The notes: a model not told the origin generated them from the sequence alone. A stretch of 64,000 nt of DNA from Sweltsa coloradensis (GCA_024449915.1 JAMZAV010000317.1:937501-1001500); one strand, 5' to 3'. Shown: positions 9,392 through 22,157, counted from the stretch's first letter. A program made the numbers and translations.

Positions 9392-10690
9392 CTGGGACAA
9401 GGTACGAGCTAGTTACATTCCAAACACGCCTGTTTCAGAGTAAGGGGGAAACACGAAGGAAATATGAAGTAAGTAGGACCGACAGTGTTATTTGCTCAAG
9501 CGTTAAGCGCGAGACACTGATTCGAGAGGTCCTGGGTTGTAGTTTCCTCCTGCGTTGTGAACCCCCCTGGCTGACAGACCGTCTGGTAGAACCACCTGGG
9601 ACAAGGGTAGAGCAAAGTTAAATTCCAAACACGCCTGTTTCAGAGAAAAGGGGGAAACACAAGGAAATATGAAGTAAGTAGGACCGACAGTGTTATTTGC
9701 TCAAGCGTTAAGCGCGAGACACTGATTCGGAGGCCGGGTTGTAGTTCCCCCGGTTGTGAACCCCCTGACGAAGACCGTCTGGTAAAAACCACCTGGGCAA
9801 GGTAGGGACTAGTTACTTTCCCAAAAACACGCCTGTTTCAGAGTAAGGGGGAAACACGAAGAAAATATGAAGTAAGTAGGACCGACAGTGTTATTTGCTC
9901 AAGCGTTAAGCGCGAGACACTGATTCGAGAGGTCCTGGGTTGTAGTTTCCTCCTGCGTTGTGAACCCCCCTGGCTGACAGACCGTCTGGTAGAACCACCT
10001 GGGACAAGGTACGACTAGTTCTTCCAAACACGCCTGTTTCAGAGAAAAGGGGGGAAACACGAAGGAAATATGAAGTAAGTAGGACCGACAGTGTTATTTG
10101 CTCAAGCGTTAAGCGCGAGACACTGATTCGAGAGGTCCTGGGTTGTAGTTTCCTCCTGCGTTGTGAACCCCCCTGGCTGACAGACCGTCTGGTAGAACCA
10201 CCTGGGACAAGGTACGAGCTAGTTACATTCCAAACACGCCTGTTTCAGAGTAAGGGGGAAACACGAAGACAATATGAAGTAAGTAGGACCGACAGTGTTA
10301 TTTGCTCAAGCGTTAAGCGCGAGACACTGATTCGAGAGGTCCTGGGTTGTAGTTTCCTCCTGCGTTGTAAACCCCCCCTGGCTGACAGACCGTCTTGTAG
10401 AACCACCTGGGACAAGGTACGAGCTAGTTACATTCCAAACACGCCTTTTTCAGAGTAAGGGGAAACACGAAGAAAATTGAAGACTAAGTAGGACCGACAG
10501 TTTTTTATTGTGCTCAACGCGCGAAACCTGATTCGAGAGTCTCGGGTTTGTAGTTTCCTCCTGGGCGTTTGTGAACCCCCCTGGCTGACAGACCGTCTGG
10601 TAGAACCACCTGGCCAAGGTACAGCTAGTTACTTTCCCAAAACACGCCGATTAGAGTAAGGGGAAACAGAAGACGATATGAAGTAGTACG
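9331..10690. repeat. ~203-bp satellite built from an exon fragment, intron and a SINE head
   Basis: GGTTGTAG recurs at 9331, 9535, 9737, 9938, 10141, 10345 and 10545, giving units of 200-204 bases. Each unit holds, on the minus strand, the acceptor and most of the 96-base exon, then intron sequence. It then runs into a tRNA-like head (GACAGTGTTATTTGCTCAAG, then CGTTAAGCGCGAGACACTGA) matching the SINE copies at 43.9 and 29.4 kb. The fusion point lies inside the exon at GGTCCTGGG/TTGTAGTTTCC, so the extra copies have lost the exon 3' end and donor. Copies toward 10.7 kb are progressively more degraded. Confidence 0.85.
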
Positions 10691-10699
10691 ACTACACGC

Positions 10700-10805
10700 G
10701 ACAACCCTTAGCAGCTGCCTCATACCCCACTCTATTGTGGGGGACGACCGATGCCCGACGCGTCCGTCGATGGTCACTTTGTACTTCAAGGATGGATAGA
10801 CTTTA
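10700..10805 (-). other. Possible orphan exon (weak)
   Basis: A minus-strand frame here includes MSKVYPSLKYKVTIDG and is bounded by an AG and a GTATGA, but its phase (2 to 1) fits neither the signal-peptide exon nor the 96-base exon. It abuts the outer arm of an inverted repeat. I cannot decide between an exon relic and chance. Confidence 0.15.
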
Positions 10806-10806
10806 G

Positions 10807-12735
10807 ACATATATGACCTTGGCACGCCCGTAAGCACTCAAATTCAAAGGTACAACACACTGGAGAAAATTTGAAAAACGACATACGTGAATTCTAAAAT
10901 GCACAAGACACAGATATTTTTATGCAGAACAAAATAAAAACAGAATTACTTTATGTTTTTCTAGGGCTACGGTCGTTCGCCCCCAGCCAAGCGCACGCGA
11001 CTGCTTAGAAGGCGATGACAAACTCGACCCCGTTTACTCCTACCCGAGTTCGGGGGTTTTAAGCTATCTGCACACGCCGTTCTGAAATATTTACAATCCT
11101 GAAACTCGGTTATTGACCTGATATGTGGTCCATGACATTAAAAAAAAACACCCGATCCGATACCTTTTTGTGTTATAAAAGTGCTTCTACTTGGTCTAAA
11201 AAATTCCGGCTGGCTGGGTGGCCCGGTGGATTCTGACAGAGGAATAAGAGCCTACAGAGAAAATGTACATTTAGAACTATGAAACTTGGACCACACTTAG
11301 ATGTACCTTTGACTCATGCACTTTTGCTTTCAAACCAAAACCAAACCATTTCAAAAATTTTAATCCATTTAAAAACCCTTTAAATTCAAAACCCATTAAT
11401 AAATATCTTACACGTGGGCTCTATGCCGAAATTTGGCATGGGGTAGATAAAAATATCAGAATTATAATCCGCCAGAAACAAGCAAAATTCCCCCCCAACC
11501 CCCTAATCATCCCCTTAAATTGGAAAAAATCATAGCTCTAACCCAAAATTGAATTTTTATTTAAATTAGTTTTTTAAAATTATGTTTTAATGTGTTTTAA
11601 CCCAATCAGCCTATTCTCATTCCTAAACCACATTTTTTTAACCCCCATCCCTAATAGTTTATATTATACCTTGATTTCCAGCATTCACAATGAAGACACC
11701 TAATGAGTTATCAGCATGAAATTTGACATGACCTTAGCCGTCCGGGCTATGCTCTAACCAACGGAGCTATGCAGCCATCAATTTAATTCTTACAAAAATT
11801 TAGAAAGTGAATCAAATTCCGTCTAAGTCGTACATCCGAGCAATTCAGATGGAAAATTACACTTTGAAATTTCCCTCTTTCTTTGAATTTTCATTTACAA
11901 GTATTTCACGCCTTGATATGAAACAAACAGCAAAAAGATGTGATATCCCCCCCAAATACAAAAATTAGTAAAAAAAAAAAACGGCAGCCAAGCTCTCCTT
12001 CAAAAGTCTTTGGCTGTGAATGTTGTGAGATATATAATTTTAGCCAATCTTTTCATTCTTTCTCCCTAGTTTCGCATTGAAAAGAAGTAAGATCATTTCA
12101 CCTGTTGACGAGCGCCAAGCCGACCATTTTCGTGGTTAAAAAAAAAGTAAAAATGTTAAACTAAAAAAAAAATGACTTGGCCATTGACTTTTTAAAGTTC
12201 TCATTCTGAACCAAATTCAATGGCCAAGTAATTTTTTTGTCATTTTGAGTTTAACATTTTTACTTTTTTTACCGCGAAAATTGTTGGCTTGGCGCTCGTC
12301 AACAGGTGAATCGATCTTACTTCTTTTCAATGCGAAACTAGGGAGAAAGAATGAAAATATTGGCTCAAATTCTATATCTCACAACATTCACAGCCAAAGA
12401 CTTTTGAAGGAGAGCTTGGCTGCCGTTTTTTTTTTTTTTTTTTTACAAATTTTTGTTTTTGGGGGGATAAACCCTACAATTCACCATTGTTAAGCGTAAA
12501 GTCAAAGCGGCGGGAACAACCTCTTCTTTTTCCCGTTTCGTCGACTTTATGCGTAACAATGGTGTATTGTAGGATTTATTACATGTTTCATCAATTCTGT
12601 TTGTTGTATGTTGTTCTGCATAAAAATGTCTGTGTCTTGTGCATTTAGAATTCACGTATGTCGTTTCAATGTTTCTCCAGAGCGTTGTATATCTGAATTT
12701 GAGTGTTCACGGGCGTGCCAAGGTCATACATGTCT
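10807..12735. mobile_element. Nested inverted repeats (foldback-like complex)
   Basis: Three palindromic systems are nested. Outer arms: 10807-10945 against 12594-12735, sharing GACCTTGGCACGCCCGT and CATACGTGAATTCTAAA. Inner arms: about 11947-12189 against 12217-12466, sharing CGGCAGCCAAGCTCTCC, GGCTGTGAATGTTGTGAGAT and GACGAGCGCCAAGCC; their loop is under 30 bases. A small hairpin: about 12473-12505 against 12543-12575, sharing CCATTGTTA and CGTAAAGTC, with some mismatches. No transposase is visible. The complex lies in the long first intron proposed for the signal-peptide gene. Confidence 0.75.
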
Positions 12736-12926
12736 CGTGAACACCAAGTTAAAATGTCATGTTAATACAGAAAATTGAACAAACATTATGTGAACTGTAG
12801 TGACAATATAGCTACATAAAATAAATTAAAACGATTTTATACAAAACAATTGAATGTAGGATAGACGTACATAAATTCAGAAAAAAAAACATAAACTTAT
12901 CAGCCGTATTGCATTCCGTAGCTTAC

Positions 12927-12971
12927 CGTGATAATGAGAGCCGCTGCCAACATCGCGATTGAGGACGTCAT
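12927..12971 (-). CDS. Signal-peptide exon (first coding exon)
   Basis: ATG followed by 14 codons, MTSSIAMLAAALIIT, then the donor GTAAGC, ending in phase 0. A short polar start and a hydrophobic run are typical of a secretory signal that continues into the next exon. The next phase-0 acceptor downstream is the 96-base exon at 9391. A first ATG in a favourable context and a consensus donor support it; the promoter is not identified. Confidence 0.55.
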
Positions 12972-12980
12972 TATGTGTGA

Positions 12981-13500
12981 TCTCCTGGTGAGTTATTGCG
13001 GCCAGCATCCCCTGGCCGGCTACTTATTTCCTCTCCCACTCAGCTGACCTTGAGGAAGCTTCTTCGAAATGTACCGAGATCATCAGCAGCCTATTGTGCC
13101 AAGCGTCACGGACACAGGCTAAGCTTGATAACAATTTCCTTGTTTTACGCAAAACAAAAGGTATCCGCTTCTGATTTATGCAACTTTAGAGACAGGAAGT
13201 CACAATCCAGCTTTCCCAAGATCGGGCAACTGTGATAACAAAGATTCTGATTGAATTAAACAATCTCCCTGTACATCAGGTATGTAATGGTTTGATTTGA
13301 ATCAATATTTCTATTTTATTCCAAAAAGTAACAATTCACAGTATTTTAAAAGTATTTTTTAATACGTAAAATGTAAAGGTCAACATTGTTGTCAAGGACT
13401 ATCCCACGTTGATAATTTATTGTTTTTTCCAGATTATGTTTAAATTTTATGATGTATTTATTTATTTATATTTTGCATTAATTTTTACAATAATAATAAA
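12981..13500. other. Upstream flank of the signal-peptide exon; no gene seen
   Basis: This should hold the 5' UTR and promoter for the minus-strand signal-peptide exon, but I see no clear TATA box. The small plus-strand frame at 12996-13235 has no domain. Confidence 0.35.
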
Positions 13501-13502
13501 TT

Positions 13503-13605
<103 letters not shown>

Positions 13606-13614
13606 TAATAATAG

Positions 13615-15019
13615 ATAAGATTAATACTTGAAAGTGAATTGAACGGACGAAATAAAACTATTGCAATTGGTCAATTTGCTGTGCCAGTATTATCTTATAG
13701 CTTTGGGATATTAGATTGGAGCATTGAAGAACTTAAGAGATTAGATCGAAAAACAAGAAAACTGTTGACAATAAACGGAATGCACCATCCACGAGCGGAC
13801 GTAGAAAGACTGTATATCGCAAGGAAGAATGGAGGTCGTGGAATAACTCAACTAGAGGGGTCATACAAAACAGCAATGATTGGTTTAAGTTTATACATAG
13901 AAGGTAAAGAAGATGACAAATTTATTAGAATGGTTCAAGAACATGAGTCTAGCAAAGCTATGAGAAAATCTATCATTAAGTTAAGCAACAAGTTTCAATC
14001 AGGTATGGAATTAACCGATATTAATCAGATCAATGGGTCCATCACTAACAAGGTCAAGGTTATCAAGAAGAAAATTAAGAATATTATCCAGGAAGATCTA
14101 ATAAGTTGCTGGAAGTCTAAACCTTTGCATGGACAATATATTACACGCATGATGCAACCACATATTGACCAAGATCAAACCAATAAGTGGCTGGGCAGAA
14201 GTAATCTCAAGGGTGAAACTGAAAGTCTTATTGTAGCTGCACAAGATCAAGCCTTAAGAACAAAAAGTTACGAAAAAGAATTCTCAAACTCGAAGTAGAT
14301 GACAAGTGTCGTTTGTGTAAGCTTTATGAAGAAAGCGTAGAGCACATTATTTCTGGATGCCCGGTCTTAACAAAAACGGAATACATTGATCGACATGATA
14401 AGGTTGGGGCATATTTGCATTGGAACATTTGTAGAAGTTATAACATCGAAACTCTGACAAATGGTACATGCATAAACCGAGCAAGTATTGACATAGTAAT
14501 GTGACCATATTTTTGAATGAGCAAATAATCACTGATCGAAAGGTCTTCACAACAACCAGACATTGTTTTTAAAACAAAGAGACTCAAAAATGTTGATCAT
14601 CGATGTAGCTATCCAAAGACCGCAACAATAGTATTAAAGGAAGCAGAGAAACCACAAATATCGAGACTCAAATAGAATTAAACGAAGTGGAATGTCAGTT
14701 GTAAGGTTGTTCCCTTTATAATTGGAGCTTGTGGGACAATTGGAAGAAGTTTTGAGAGAACCTCCAACATATCCTGGCAATCACTGGACTCCAGAGCTTC
14801 AAAAGGCAGATTATTAGGAACCCAATATACTACGCAAAGTTTAGTATGAAGACTTTGTTTCAGTTTTTTCTTGTATGTATGTATTTTAATGTCATGTATA
14901 TTTAATTGTTTTGTAATGGGTTTCACCTAGAGGTGGGGTTTCATCTCTGGTGAAAGTCTTAAAACCCATTAAATTTATTTTTGGGAATAAAAAAAATAAA
15001 ATAATAATAATAATAATAA
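13615..15019 (+). mobile_element. 5'-truncated R2/R4-type LINE, copy 1
   Basis: The reading frame 13639-14298 begins just after the reverse transcriptase core: TIAIGQFAVPVLSYSFGI, then DWSIEELKRLDRKTRK, typical of non-LTR elements with a restriction-like endonuclease. A one-base frameshift near 14280 moves the product into 14283-14504, which has the CCHC-like knuckle CRLCKLYEESVEHIISGCPV. The nuclease signature IDVAI is at about 14599-14613, followed by stops. The 3' end is AT-rich with a TAA tail. The frameshift and stops make it inactive. Confidence 0.8.
13639..14298 (+). pseudogene. LINE ORF, region after the RT core (degraded)
   Basis: 219 codons from the thumb/linker region of a restriction-like-endonuclease LINE. 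Landmarks are PVLSYSFGI, HPRADVERLYIARKNGGRGI, ISCWKSKPLHGQY and AAQDQALRTKSY. The upstream frame continues to about 13621 (LESELNGRN), so the apparent start is not a true initiation site. The frame is lost at 14280, where the zinc knuckle continues in another phase. Confidence 0.8.
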
Positions 15020-15639
15020 GTTTGAGGAAATTTGTTTTTGGTATTTATACCATTATTTGTAGTTTTATATCTTTGTCTAGACTAGGCTGTAAATAACATT
15101 GAAACAGTTGAATTTTGTTATATTTTGACAGTTAGTGGTAGGCATATTCATTAGAGGCATTATTTGTAACTTAAAGAAAGGGTTATTAATCTAAAATAAT
15201 ATATTTAGCATTTTAGTAACCCCGGGTTATTATTTGCAGAACGAGAAGATTGAAGTCTTCTAATCGTCAAATAAGAAAAGATTTATCAAAACGAAAAGGC
15301 AAGGAGGTTGAGAAGCGAAGACCTCATCACCGCCCTGAAATGATGAATCATTGAGAAAAGTGTTTTTAATTCTTTTAAGTGCATTGACTTTATAAACAAT
15401 AACAAAATAGGTGACTGACAGATAGTAGAATAATTTACCCTAGAACAAGGAAAATAGGACTAACAGAACGTGGATGTTTCTGAATGGAATCATACAGACC
15501 ACCAAAGCGGGAAAAATGAGCAGCGCATAAATGACAGAAGAAGAACATTTGTGTGATGCGTAGCTATTATAGGGTAACTTTATAGAGACGGGTTTTAATA
15601 GGTTAATCGACAAAGCTCCATAGGGAGTTTTTCTGAAAA

Positions 15640-18600
15640 ATCATTTTAGAATAATGAACAGAGAATAGCTGACCAAAGAGAATTATAGTAAAAATAAAAT
15701 GTTACCAGAAAAACTATTAAATAGAATAAAACGCGAGTGAAGAACGAACTACAAGCAATCAAGATGAAAGGAAATACACACAGGGGACAGCGAAAAAGGG
15801 AAGCCCACTTCATACCAAGCTACTGAACTCCAAATCCCGGTATTGCCATACCTGCAAGAACTTTCAAATCTACAAGACACACCAGAACTTCCAGACCAAC
15901 CAAACGTCAGACCTATCAGAACGTCCAGCACCAAAATCCTGATTACTAGAACGCCCAGGCCTACCAGAACATCCAGACCTACAAGAACGTCCAGGCCTAC
16001 CAGAACATCCAGAACCACTAGAAATACAACCAAAACCAAGAAGATCAAGATACCCGAACAACTAGACGATCAAACACAAGAGGTAATATGCATAACGCAA
16101 TAGAAAATATACCCTGACATGATCAATCAAAGAAATCCTAGCTTAGCATTTAAAAACAGCCAGGGTCAGAGTTTGCGCACATACAACCAAACAAGAAGCC
16201 CAAATACATACTAAACCAGCATTCAAAGGAAATGAAGACAGCGTAAAATGAAACACAATTTTTCAGATTACACACAAGACGAACTATCATTTGCAGACGT
16301 TCATGCGGCAATTTATTGTGCCGCTGAAAACAGGTTAGATATTTGGGCTTAAAGGTAAAATCTGAAAACATCTTCAAAGGGACAAAACAGGAGAAGAAAA
16401 GTACGAAATGGGAAAAGGACTAGTTGGGAGAATCGTTGAGCTTAGGAGAGATATCGGTTCGACTTGAACATACGAAGGGTAAGATCTAAAAATGTGATAA
16501 ATACTGCCAAATTATATTTGAAAGATAAAGGGTTTCATGCAAAGCATGAAACACTAACGAATTCATTCACGAATATTTGATACACTTAACAAAAAGAAAT
16601 TGCTCTAAGCTAAAGAGATTAAAAAGATATAAAAAATGTAGTATAAAAAGAACAAAACCGAATGTTTAAAGAAAAAAAAAACAGTTTTTACCAACAACTA
16701 TCTAGTACGAAAGAAATAATGGAATGGAACCCCAAACAAAGACGAGATAGAAGATTTTGGACAGGAATATGGGTAACCCGGTAGCACACAACCAGGATGC
16801 ACATGGATTCAAGATGAAATAGCTGAGAGCGATATTAATGAGATGAGATTCGAAGGTAAAATTGAGAATTAAAGTCACAATCAGTGCTACACATAGCTGG
16901 AAGCACCGGGTATGATAATATTCAAATTTTTGTAAAAGAAATTCAATACTACTCACAATCAAATTAGAAAAATGTCTCAACGAGTTTATAAAAGGAGTTA
17001 AAGAAATACCCGAATTCTTTACTGAAGGAGTAACCTTTCTCAAACCAAAGGACAATGACACGAAGAACCCAAGTAAATATCGGCCAATTACATGTCTACC
17101 AACTATATATAAAATATTGACTTCAACACATAACAAATAAAGTATATATAATCATTGCGAAGAACACAATATCATGGCCGAGGAACAAAAAGGATGCTGT
17201 AAGAACTCACAGGGATGTAAAGAACAACTTATTAACGACTCTACTGTAATGAATCAGGCACACAAAAAGAAAAGGAATATTCCGTAAACTACATTTACTA
17301 CAAGAAAGCCTTTGACTCAAACACCACACACATGGCTTTTTTCAGATTTTACAAATATATAAAATCAACCCAATAATTGTAAACTTTTGAAGACAGTAAA
17401 GAAGACATGGAGAACAACACTAAAACTAAATATGAAAACCCAGCAGATAACTACTGATCCAATACAAATTAAACGGGGCCTTTTCCAAGGTGACTCATTA
17501 AGTGCATTTGGTTTTGTCTGTCATAAACCCACTGTCACATATGCTTAACGAATCGACATACGGATTTAAAATTAAGGACAATAATGTGGTATGCCCCACA
17601 ATTTCCCACCTATTCTACATGGATGACCTAAAGTTGTATGCATCAAATTTGCTCAACTAAACAGTCTAGTCAATACAACATTAGAATTTAGTCAAGATAT
17701 CTGCTGGAGTTTTTGGGGTAGAACAAATGTAAGACGCTACATATCCCAAAAGGGTAAGGTTACACAAGCAGAAGAGTTCCAGCTAGATGATGGAAATAGG
17801 ATTGGAATAATGGACCCATAACGATGTATACAAATATTTAGGATTCGCACAAGCTGCCAGAATTGAACATAAAGTTATGAAAGCAAAATTGATAGATACA
17901 TCAAGAAACGACCCCAAGTCTATCCTCAAGACGCAACTAAACGGTAAAACAAGATCACAGCAATAAATACATATGCTGTACCAGTACTGACATATTTATT
18001 CGGAATCATTAAATGGGCGCAGACAGACATTCCACGCGTTGGAAATATTAACTCGTACTACACTTACCAAACACAGAAACATCATCCTAAAACAGCAATA
18101 GAGAGATTGACACTTCCAAGAGAAAAGGAGGACGGGGCCTAATTGATCTGAACAACTTATATTATAAACAAATAGAAATTTTAAGAAAATACTTTTTACA
18201 AAGAGCAACCAATCCAACTTCATAGGGCTGTAGTGCTAGCTGACAAATCACTAACTCCCCTCAATTTATCGAAAGAAAATGTAAATTTGCAAGAGAAACT
18301 CATAACTGACGCTTCAAAAGGTTTACGTCTCTCAGAAAAGACCCTACACAAGAGACATTATGATGAACTACACAAAGGTCACGTTTGATATTAAAGCATC
18401 AAATAGGTGGTTAAACAACGGGGAACTATTTGGAGAAACAGAAGGTTTTATGATGGCTATTCAAGACAGGTGATTTCGACGAACAATTATAAAAAATACA
18501 TAATACAAGTGCGACAGAAACGATCAATGTAGAAAATGTAGTGCAAGGGGTGAAACAATCGAACACATCATATCCGGGTGCAAGTCACTATGTCAAACAG

Positions 18601-19400
18601 ATTACCTCTACAGACATAACCAAGTAGCTAACATTATTCCCTCAAAACTAGCAATCAAGTACAACCTCATTTACACACACACACCTTTCTAAAATACAAA
18701 CCAAAAGAAAGTACTAGATAGTAAAGATTACAAATTATATTTCGACCGCCACAGTTATAACAGACCAAACGATACATCACAACAGACCGGATTTAATAAA
18801 AATTGACAAGAAGAAACAAGAAACTACCCTTATCGACGTTGCTATCCCAATGTGCCATAACGTCGAGACCACGTGGAAGAAAAAAATTGACAAGTATAGT
18901 GAACTTGCAATTGAGATCAAGAAGATGTGGAAACAGAAAAAGGTAATACCAAACCCATTCATTATTCAGCCAACGGCATCATACCGAAGAAGCTACATGA
19001 AAGCATTAAACAACTAGATCTTCAACCCAATGTATACATCGAGACTCAAAAAAGGGAGTAATACTCAACACGTGTAGAATAGTTCGTAAATTTCTAAAAT
19101 AAGAATGATATTCGAGATTTCGAGACAGCTTACATCCTGACATGGTTTTCGTGGTTTCCCATAGTCCGAAGAGCAAATGCTAGGATGGCGACGAGAAATC
19201 GGCCACGACCGTACACAGCAGAAGAAAACATCATCTACAAACAATATTAGAATTTTTTAAATGACTTATCTTAGTTAGAGAAAAGACAAAAGTAATAATG
19301 TATGTAATAGGCACACATGGAAGTACTTCACGTAAGTCCGTACAACATGTTAGCTCCGGTTTTAACCCAGCTTGTAGAAAAACATCCAATAAAATAATAA
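15640..19400 (+). mobile_element. R2/R4-type LINE, copy 2: longest but heavily mutated
   Basis: Recognisable pieces in order: a Pro/Thr/Arg tract with PTRTSR repeats (15900-16030, perhaps the N-terminal region); RT motif KYRPITCLPTIYKI (about 17070-17115); SQGCKEQLI; LQGDSLSA (about 17480); the catalytic box FYMDDLKLYA (about 17613); VPVLTYLFGIIKWAQT (about 17975-18025); LPREKGGRGLIDL; the knuckle region (18530-18600); and the restriction-like nuclease NRPDLIKIDKKKQETTLIDV (about 18780-18840). Numerous stops and frameshifts interrupt it. The tail at 19385-19440 is TAA-rich. The 5' boundary is uncertain. Confidence 0.7.
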
Positions 19401-20076
19401 ATAATAATAATAATAATAATAATAAATAATAATAATAAAAAAAAATAAAAAAAATAGGTGGTTAAACAACGGGGAAACTATTTGGAGAAACAGAAGGTTT
19501 TTATGCTGGCTATTCAAAACAGAGTGATTGCAACGAAAAATTATAAAAAATACATTATACAAGATGCGACAGTAAACGATCAATGTAGAAAATGTTGTGT
19601 AAGGGGTGAAACAATCAAACAGATCATATCCGGGTGCCGGTCACTATGTCAAACAGATTACCTCTACAGATATAACCAAATAGCTAACATTATTCACCAA
19701 AAACTAGCAATCAAGTACAACCTCATTGATACACACACCTACTACAAATACAAACGGAGAAAGTACTAGATAGATTTCAAATTATATTACGACCGCCCCA
19801 GTTATAATTTTATAACAGACCAAACTATACATCACAACAGCCCGGGAAATTATATTAAAATTGACAAGAAGAAACAAGAAACTACCCTTATTGACGTTTT
19901 TTTGTCCCAATGTGCCATAACGTCGAGACTACATGGAAGAAAAAAATGAGAAGTATAGTGAAACTTGCAATTGAGATCAAGAAGATGTGGAAACAGAAAA
20001 AAAAGGTAAATACAATCCCATTCGTAATATCGGCCAAGGGCCACCATACCGAAGAAGCTACATGAAAGCGTTAAAT

Positions 20077-21297
20077 TCCGGGCCGTATTAAGAGATTTGA
20101 AGGCCGGGGGCTAATTTTTTTGTGAGGCCGTTTTTTTTAACTTAATCTGTGACTACCCCCCCCCCCTAACCCCCCCCCCCGGGGGACATTTTGTTGATGC
20201 AAATTCTTCTACCGTCTTTTTTAAACGACAGTCGCCGAAGAACGTTCATTTTCGGGTGTACGTTAGGACTGTAAATTGAGCTTTTTTCACCCCTTGTTTG
20301 TGCGCAAGCGGTTTTTTTATCAAACTTGATTTAAAAAAATGAACGTTCAGCTTCACAATTAACCACTGGATTTTTTAGATACAAACGTAAGGCAAAATAT
20401 ACATACGGAAATGTAGGCCTATTTTCAAGATTGTTTTGTACGATGTGTTTGAGAATTGCTTTAGCGTTATTATTATTTAGATTTCATGTTTTTAAAGGAA
20501 CAGCAAAACTGTTTCGGTTCATTATAGGAAAGCAGCGTCGAGATCATTTTGGGGAGAAAATTACTAAATTTTCGGCAGCAATCTGATCATCGTAGGACAG
20601 TTTGTTGATTGGTCATTCGTGATAATAACCCAAATTTTTAAAACAGTTCTGAATAAACTTCAATTTGTTTAGTAATCTCATTACCGTAAAGGTCAACAAT
20701 TGTGTTGAAGGTTTCTATTTGAATTTATCCTTTCCTTGTAATTGAAGATCGGTTTTTCCATCTGGATATTTTGGCACACGTACTCTTTTATCTTCATCAG
20801 CATATGTTGGGTTTACACTTGTACTCAGCTTCGTTGCCCGAGTTTCAAAATCAATATAGGACTTTCTCAATTGTGAAACGAACTCATACAACGATTTTAG
20901 GAGATTAACAGCGACTGTCAAATCAAGCCCAGGTTTTTGTAATGTTTCACTGACTTTGTCAGTGCGTTCAAGAATTGTATGCCACATGACTGCCATAAGA
21001 GCTAAATTCAATTTTACAAAGTTCAACAAACAAAGCGCCAACTATGTTCCTCGCGATTTAGGCCGGGTTGCAAACGTATCTGCCCTACATACTACGTCTT
21101 TTAAGTTTTAACCCTACGCTTATTATAGGAACGCTAAAATATTCCACTAGGGATATTATCCGTTACAAGTTACAAAAATTACATTAACAAAAAGTTATAC
21201 ATGGAAAAAAACTGTAGGCGGAGGTGAAATTTTGAGGCCGCCACGAGAGCGAGGCCGGGGGCTGCAGCCCCTAAAGCCCCCCCTTAATACGACCCTG
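20077..21297. mobile_element. hAT element (ZMYM1-like) nested in the LINE
   Basis: Ends are inverted: TCCGGGCCGTATTAAG on the left, CTTAATACGACCCTG on the right, with AGGCCGGGGGCT near both. The flanks are CGTTAAAT (20069-20076) and CGTTAAAC (21298-21305), an 8-bp duplication with one mismatch. LINE copy 2 shows the equivalent site unbroken (GCATTAAACAACTAGATC near 19000). A minus-strand transposase remnant is inside. Confidence 0.8.
20715..21041 (-). pseudogene. Remnant of a ZMYM1-like hAT transposase
   Basis: 108 codons matching by eye the region of ZMYM1/DUF4371-type hAT transposases that precedes the C-terminal dimerisation domain: LALMAVMWHTILERTDKVSE, then LQKPGLDLTVAVNLLKSLYE. Only this piece stays open within a 1.2-kb element, where full transposases are 600-900 residues. 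The element is an internal-deletion derivative and the frame is not a functional gene. Confidence 0.7.
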
Positions 21298-22157
21298 CGT
21301 TAAACAACTAGATCTTCCACACAATATTTACATCGAGACTCAAAAGGCAGTAATACTCAACACGTGTAGAATATTTCGTAAATTTCTAAACTAAGAATGA
21401 TACTTCAAGATTCCGAGACAGCTTCCATCCTGACATGGTTTTCGTGGTTTCCCATAGTCCGAAGAGCAAATGCAAGGATGGCGACGAGTGATCGGCCACG
21501 ACCGAGGCCGTCGCTATACTCACTTCGTTCCACGACCGTACACAGCAGAAAGAAAACATCATCTACAAACTATAATATAAATGACTTATTTTAGTTGGAG
21601 ATAAGACAAAGTAATAATGTATGTAATATAGGTACACATGGAAGTACTTGACGTAAGTCCGTACAACATGTTAGCTCCGGTTTTGACCGAGTTTGTATGA
21701 AATACATCCAATAAAGTAATAGTAATAAAATAAATTAAAATAATAATTTACATTTTAAACTTTCGCGGCCCGTTAAAATTCAATCAAAGGTGTAAGAGTT
21801 TCGGGTTATTTCGCCGCGTCGCGAGTATTCAATTGACAATAGAGATAGAAGTCGAAAAACAGTTACCATATCTTGATTTGTTATTGCCAAGGTTAGATAA
21901 TGGTATGGTATGTGAAATTTACAACCGATCGTTTTAGTCGTTATCTACACAAGTTTCAAATCAAAACTTTTTTTAAACCACACAAGAAAGTCGCCAGCCT
22001 GTTAAGATCTCCAAAAGACAAACATCACTTACGGGGCAGTGGTATTTACAAAATACCGTGCAAGTGTGGTCAGGTTTAAATAGGGCAAACGTGTAGGACT
22101 GTCGCCACATCAAGGGTCGAAGAACATCGACATCATTGTAACTCATTGTGAGAAGAC

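Larger units (their letters stand above)
19453..21740 (+). mobile_element. R2/R4-type LINE, copy 3 (3' part), split by a hAT insertion
   Basis: The start (GGTGGTTAAACAACGGGGA) repeats copy 2 from about 18408 with a few changes. It carries the knuckle (CRKCCVRGETIKQIISGC), the nuclease region (about 19850-19930) and, after the 20077-21297 insertion, the same 3' region as copy 2 (CATGGTTTTCGTGGTTTCCC in both). It ends near 21740 in an AT-rich tail. TAA repeats at 19400-19440 separate it from copy 2. Confidence 0.75.

Noticed and set aside
15749..16103. Gly/Leu-rich and PTRTSR repeat proteins as host genes
   Set aside because: Opposite-strand frames over the same short repeat, positioned where the N-terminal part of LINE copy 2 would lie.
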